49,247 bases of DNA from Bacteroidota bacterium. GTDB lineage: Bacteria > Bacteroidota > Rhodothermia > Rhodothermales > Bin80. The position numbers and the translations under genes were made by a program. The notes under the pieces were generated by a model. It made no database searches and was not told where the DNA came from. It worked only from the letters and a program-made list of their open reading frames with translations. Below, piece by piece: positions 45,289 to 49,247 of the stretch (within the stretch, counting starts at the first letter, position 1; every line of letters starts with the position of its first letter). The stretch spans positions 1 through 49,247 of the forward strand of contig JAPOUL010000127.1 of assembly GCA_026708685.1 (NCBI GenBank). Reading direction: 5' to 3'.

Positions 45289-48200
45289 TTTTATCAATGG
45301 ACGCACTAGACGCATTAGATAACCACTGGGCAGTTCGTACAATTCAAGTTGAGGATCTGAAGCGAGCACAACACATCATCAACCAGCGTCTGGCTGATCA
45401 TGCCGTAGGAGAATATATACATTTTTCATTTTCTGCGAATGAGAGCGATACTATTTTAATTGAGCGAGTTGCACTTGCACTAGAGATGGCAGCGATTGAA
45501 GGACTTGATGAACTGAGTCAATCCTATGGGGATAATATACAACTTCGCAATCAGGCTGTGGCTGCTTCATTCCGCTTGTTTGACATATGGCGGTTACAAC
45601 CCATACCATCTCAGCTGAGTAAGCGCCTGTTCTTTGTCCTTCAACTTTCTTCAATTGCATACTGTGGAGATCGATGGAATGATCTTCGACGATGGCTTGA
45701 GATAAATAAAGACTCCTTAACTGCTCCCAGCGTTGCAGAGCAACCCTGGGACCGTCGAGTACTATATCGACTTTTTGACTGTTGGATCAGACTGTTTCGA
45801 AAAAATGGTTGGGATGATCTTGATAGAATCAGAGAAATCATTGCGGGTTTACGTCAAGACCAAAAAATCTTTGAAAGCGATTGTTTACAAAATGGATCTG
45901 ATATAGAAAATAAAGCAATGGCACTCCGTTTGATAGCTCTCTATCATTGGGCTGCTGCAACTGAAATACTTGCAAAATACATGCTTCAAGGAGAGCCATC
46001 AGCACCGCTGAGTCAACTAGACATGCATTTTGACAATGCTGTCAAAGCGGCAACTGCATCTGGCGATATACAACATGAAATGATTCTTTACTGGATTCGT
46101 GCGTCTGCCAGAATTATGGTTACTAATTCTATGTGGTGGGCTGTGCGTAGTGTGAATTCTCAAACTTCCGAGTTTGTCCACTCTCTCACTACACGACAGC
46201 ATCATCCAATGTTTGAATTACTTCCCCCTCAGCGGGCAGCCCTTCTGGAACAAGGACTCCTTGATCTAGCAAAAACTTCCATTGTGATTAACCTGCCAAC
46301 ATCGGGAGGAAAGACGCTTCTCGCCCAGTTTCGCATATTGCAAGCCTTAAATCAATTCGACAACAACCGTGGCTGGGTGGCCTATGTGGCTCCAACCCGA
46401 GCACTCTGTACCCAACTCACTCGTAGGCTCAGAACGGATTTTGCCCCTCTTAACATAAGGGTTGAACAGTTGACATCTGCGATTGAAATAGATGCGTTTG
46501 AGGAAGATCTACTTCTTGAAGCTCAAACCCCCTTTCATATCCTAGTCTCTACTCCAGAGAAGATTTCTCTTGTGATCCGCAATAAAAAAGTTTCACAACG
46601 CTCACTTGCTCTTGTGGTCATGGATGAAGCCCATAACATTGAGTCCATTGAGCGGGGACTGCGTATTGAGCTATTTCTTTCCACGGTTAAAATGGATTGT
46701 CCCTTGGCTAACTTCCTGCTTCTGATGCCTTATGTTCAAGAGACCGAATCCGTGGCAAGATGGCTGGCACAGGACATTAGTAGTGGTCAACCTATCAGTC
46801 TAGGAACCACACCCTGGAAACCCAATGAACGAATCATTGGACTCTACAGCGTGACTCCTAATGACACCGTTCGCAGTGGATGGCACCTTCAATTTGAAGC
46901 CTTGACGACAACACCGAAAGCCATGACACTTGCTGGGATTCATCGTGCTGGTAAAGTCAAGCCAGTGAATGTCCCTATAAGCAAGGTCTATAATCAACGA
47001 AAAAACAAACAAAAAGGCTTTGGAATTCAGACAGTAGCCATGGCAACTACAATGTCATCACGTGGCACCAGTATAGCCATTGCAAACAATATAAAATCTG
47101 TTTGGAAGATGGCCGAAAGTGCAGCTCAGAGTCTTCCCCTCCTTGACCCGATCCCTCGCAGCATTGTAGATGTCCAGAATTTTTTGAAGACTGAGATTAG
47201 TCCTAATTTTGAACTCATTCAAACCTTGCAGAAAGGAGTGGGTGTCCACCACTCTGGATTATCCGACGATGTACGAGCCTTGATGGAATGGCTTGCAGAG
47301 ACAGGAAATCTGAAAGTCCTATGTGCGACAACCACCATTGCACAAGGTATCAACTTCCCAGTTTCTTCTGTGTTTTTACAGTCCTATAAGTACCCTTATG
47401 GAAAAAAGATGTCCTCTCGCGAATTCTGGAATCTTGCCGGTAGAGCTGGGCGAATTGGTCATGATAGCGTAGGGGTCGTCGGCTTGGCAGAAAGCTCCAA
47501 CAGAGAGTCTGTCATTGATTTTGTCAATCGTGAGACTGGTGCACTCGTCTCTCGGATCGTATCTCAATTGAATGAGTTGGAAGACTTGGGGAAGATAACA
47601 GAACTTTCCCGTCTTCTGTGGCAGGATCAATGGGAAGACTTTCGGTGCTATGTTGCCCATCTATGGGCAGAAAAGAAGAAATTAGATGCCGTACTGCAAG
47701 GCTCTGAGCAACTTCTTCGAAATACCTTTGGATACATATCGCTCCGAAATGACTCTACCCACAGGGCAAAGGCTGACGCATTGCTTCAGGCCACGCGTGC
47801 CTATGTTAAGGAGCTGTCCATGATGCCCGCTGGCGTGACTGAGCTTGCGGACTTAACGGGTTTTTCTCCAGAAGGAGTTCGAGCTGCGATGAGTTGCCTA
47901 AATAAACTCAATGATAAAATCACTCTCTCAGATTGGGGCCCAGAAAGTCTTTTTGGAGATGGCGGTAGAATCTCGGATCTATATGAAGTCATGCTCAATG
48001 TGCCGCAACTCAAAAGGCAGCTCATCAAGATTGCCGGTGAAGGTCAACTCCATGTGCAAATTTCAGAGATTACACGTGACTGGGTGAATGGTGAGTCCCT
48101 TGAGACCATTGCAAAAAAACATTTCATGCATGAAGATGGCAATCCAACCAAATCCATCACAGATGCCTGTCAGGCAATTTATCGTACAATCTCAAATGCT

Positions 48201-48560
48201 GGAACTTGGGGAGTCGCTGGATTGAGTCGTGTATCGGGGCTCAATTTTGATCATCTTTCGGATGCAGAACATCGCAAAATTAATATGCTTCCGGCAATGA
48301 TCTATCATGGAGTCCGAACAGAATCCGCAGTTCTGATGCGTATGAATGCTATTCCCCGTAGCATCGCAGAAAATCTAGGCCAACTCTACAGCGATAATAT
48401 TGGAGAAAATGGTGAACATTCCTCAGTTGCAAAGACCCGTGACTTTCTGAAAAACCTTGACCAAAACGACTGGCAGGATGTTTGCCCAAAAAATTCTGCA
48501 CTTTCGGGGGAAGGGTATAGAAGATTATGGGGAGTACTCTCTGGTGAATTGACACCATAA
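45285..48560 (+). CDS. Ski2-like DEAD/DEAH helicase, partner of the nuclease
   Basis: 1091 residues. Residues 1-320 are helical with no motif and probably regulate the motor. The SF2 helicase core follows: Walker A PTSGGKTLLA (339-344), the Ia-type APTRALCTQL, ILVSTPEKI, the Walker B box VVMDEAHN (447-450 DEAH), GVGVHHSGLSDDVR, ATTTIAQGINFP and the final NLAGRAGRIG. The last four are typical of Ski2/Hel308-type helicases, which have a ratchet and winged helix after the core. The C-terminal ~350 residues are helical. It is coupled to a nuclease candidate upstream, as in HamAB-type defence, where the helicase senses foreign DNA and releases the nuclease; that role is inferred here. Confidence 0.8.
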   Translation: MILSMDALDALDNHWAVRTIQVEDLKRAQHIINQRLADHAVGEYIHFSFSANESDTILIERVALALEMAAIEGLDELSQSYGDNIQLRNQAVAASFRLFDIWRLQPIPSQLSKRLFFVLQLSSIAYCGDRWNDLRRWLEINKDSLTAPSVAEQPWDRRVLYRLFDCWIRLFRKNGWDDLDRIREIIAGLRQDQKIFESDCLQNGSDIENKAMALRLIALYHWAAATEILAKYMLQGEPSAPLSQLDMHFDNAVKAATASGDIQHEMILYWIRASARIMVTNSMWWAVRSVNSQTSEFVHSLTTRQHHPMFELLPPQRAALLEQGLLDLAKTSIVINLPTSGGKTLLAQFRILQALNQFDNNRGWVAYVAPTRALCTQLTRRLRTDFAPLNIRVEQLTSAIEIDAFEEDLLLEAQTPFHILVSTPEKISLVIRNKKVSQRSLALVVMDEAHNIESIERGLRIELFLSTVKMDCPLANFLLLMPYVQETESVARWLAQDISSGQPISLGTTPWKPNERIIGLYSVTPNDTVRSGWHLQFEALTTTPKAMTLAGIHRAGKVKPVNVPISKVYNQRKNKQKGFGIQTVAMATTMSSRGTSIAIANNIKSVWKMAESAAQSLPLLDPIPRSIVDVQNFLKTEISPNFELIQTLQKGVGVHHSGLSDDVRALMEWLAETGNLKVLCATTTIAQGINFPVSSVFLQSYKYPYGKKMSSREFWNLAGRAGRIGHDSVGVVGLAESSNRESVIDFVNRETGALVSRIVSQLNELEDLGKITELSRLLWQDQWEDFRCYVAHLWAEKKKLDAVLQGSEQLLRNTFGYISLRNDSTHRAKADALLQATRAYVKELSMMPAGVTELADLTGFSPEGVRAAMSCLNKLNDKITLSDWGPESLFGDGGRISDLYEVMLNVPQLKRQLIKIAGEGQLHVQISEITRDWVNGESLETIAKKHFMHEDGNPTKSITDACQAIYRTISNAGTWGVAGLSRVSGLNFDHLSDAEHRKINMLPAMIYHGVRTESAVLMRMNAIPRSIAENLGQLYSDNIGENGEHSSVAKTRDFLKNLDQNDWQDVCPKNSALSGEGYRRLWGVLSGELTP

Positions 48561-49247
48561 ATTGCTCGGATTCAACTGCTCAAAGAAACCTATCATTATT
48601 CTGCATGAAAGCCTCATCGCTACTGGATTTGCATCCAGTGGACTACCAAAGTTATCAACCGACCACACTCAAAAAGGACGAACCTGAAAAAGAAATGATC
48701 AGTCGTGGAAAATCGCTTTAAGTATCCACTTCTCAAAACCGTCATGGATAGTCGTTATTTTCTGTGTGAGATCATTTCGCAGGGGATGGCCTCAAAAGTT
48801 AAAGATCTGAGATCTTTTTTTGCAAACATGCTGTTATAGCAGGTCTACAATGAGCCCTGAAACGTGAATCAAGCGTTGCTGTCTGTGAAATCATCATGAC
48901 AGATCTTGAACCTGAGATGAAATTTCTGATAGATTTGACCGTATTGTGGAGTACAGGGATCCCCTCTAACTATTTGTATTCATTCCAAGCAATAGTATCT
49001 CTTCCCCTATGATGATCATTGTACCTAATTGCGATCCACGAAAAAGAATCTATCACTCTGTCATTTGTTATGGAACGTATGATTAAGGATTCAAAACAAT
49101 CAGAATGTTCATTTGGTAATCGATTAATCCAGTTGTTAGGGCATGTGCAGAAATAACTTTCCCATCTTTCCTTAAAAACAATCTTGTGGATCTTTCCAAT
49201 TTACGCCTTTGTGGGATAAATATCATAGTTCCACTGGGGTAGCTCTT
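48561..49247. other. Right-edge gap without recognisable genes
   Basis: Apart from the hairpin at 48801-48821, this stretch shows only short frames with stops and no RNA or repeat that I could recognise. Confidence 0.4.
48801..48821 (+). terminator. Weak intrinsic terminator after the helicase
   Basis: AAAGATC and GATCTTT pair across a TGA loop and run into seven T residues. The stem is AT-rich and lies 240 nt beyond the helicase stop, so it is a weak candidate. Confidence 0.35.

Overview
The window is about 49 kb of a moderately AT-rich bacterial chromosome. It looks like a member of the Bacteroidota/Rhodothermota/Balneolota part of the tree. The clues are a PorV/PorQ-type outer-membrane protein, a DUF5117-type lipoprotein zinc protease, lipoproteins with Bacteroidota-like lipoboxes, and start codons that mostly lack a clear Shine-Dalgarno sequence. 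Placement below that level is inference. No rRNA, tRNA or CRISPR array was recognised.

The conserved backbone, left to right, is: a beta-sandwich lipoprotein and a PorV/PorQ-like barrel (1.5-4.2 kb); rsmB diverging from methylmalonyl-CoA epimerase and uvrC (4.3-8.3 kb); a small glycogen-binding-domain protein, SpmB/SpmA-like membrane proteins and a CobW-type metal GTPase (23.5-26.9 kb); a secreted metzincin-like protease diverging from katG (29.3-34.2 kb); an adrenodoxin-type ferredoxin/NADP reductase (34.7-36.1 kb); the B12-dependent ribonucleotide reductase nrdJ (38.4-41.4 kb); and a tRNA nucleotidyltransferase with an HD domain (42.1-43.7 kb).

Accessory DNA lies between these blocks, most of it looking like genome defence or the remains of mobile DNA. 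It comprises a truncated restriction-endonuclease-like fragment (left edge); a PanA/DUF4065 antitoxin with a small membrane toxin candidate (8.5-9.2 kb); a decayed transposase; a small methyltransferase plus partner gene (21.8-22.9 kb); an ATPase gene broken by one in-frame TGA (27.6-28.7 kb); a DUF5131 remnant (34.5 kb); a methyltransferase fused to an Mrr-like nuclease, flanked on its far side by a decayed copy of the nrdJ 3' end (36.3-38.2 kb); and a nuclease plus Ski2-like helicase pair (44.5-48.6 kb). Three copies of a ~100-bp MITE-like repeat, an inverted pair of ~180-bp repeats and a 56-bp direct repeat lie in the gaps.

The most remarkable locus is 10.57-21.47 kb. Five tightly packed plus-strand genes encode a small membrane protein; a 1681-residue protein with a tubulin/FtsZ-like N-terminus and an Hsp70/actin-like ATPase C-terminus; a membrane-anchored protein with a divergent von Willebrand A-like domain; a MotA/ExbB-like channel protein with a ~300-residue coiled-coil tail; and a MotB/ExbD-like partner with the membrane aspartate. 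A T4 Rnl1-type RNA ligase follows. The layout recalls the ion-driven ZorA/ZorB stator of Zorya anti-phage defence, with a cytoskeletal-NTPase fusion in place of the known Zorya effectors. I propose it as a candidate undescribed membrane-sensing defence system; its function is inferred, not shown.
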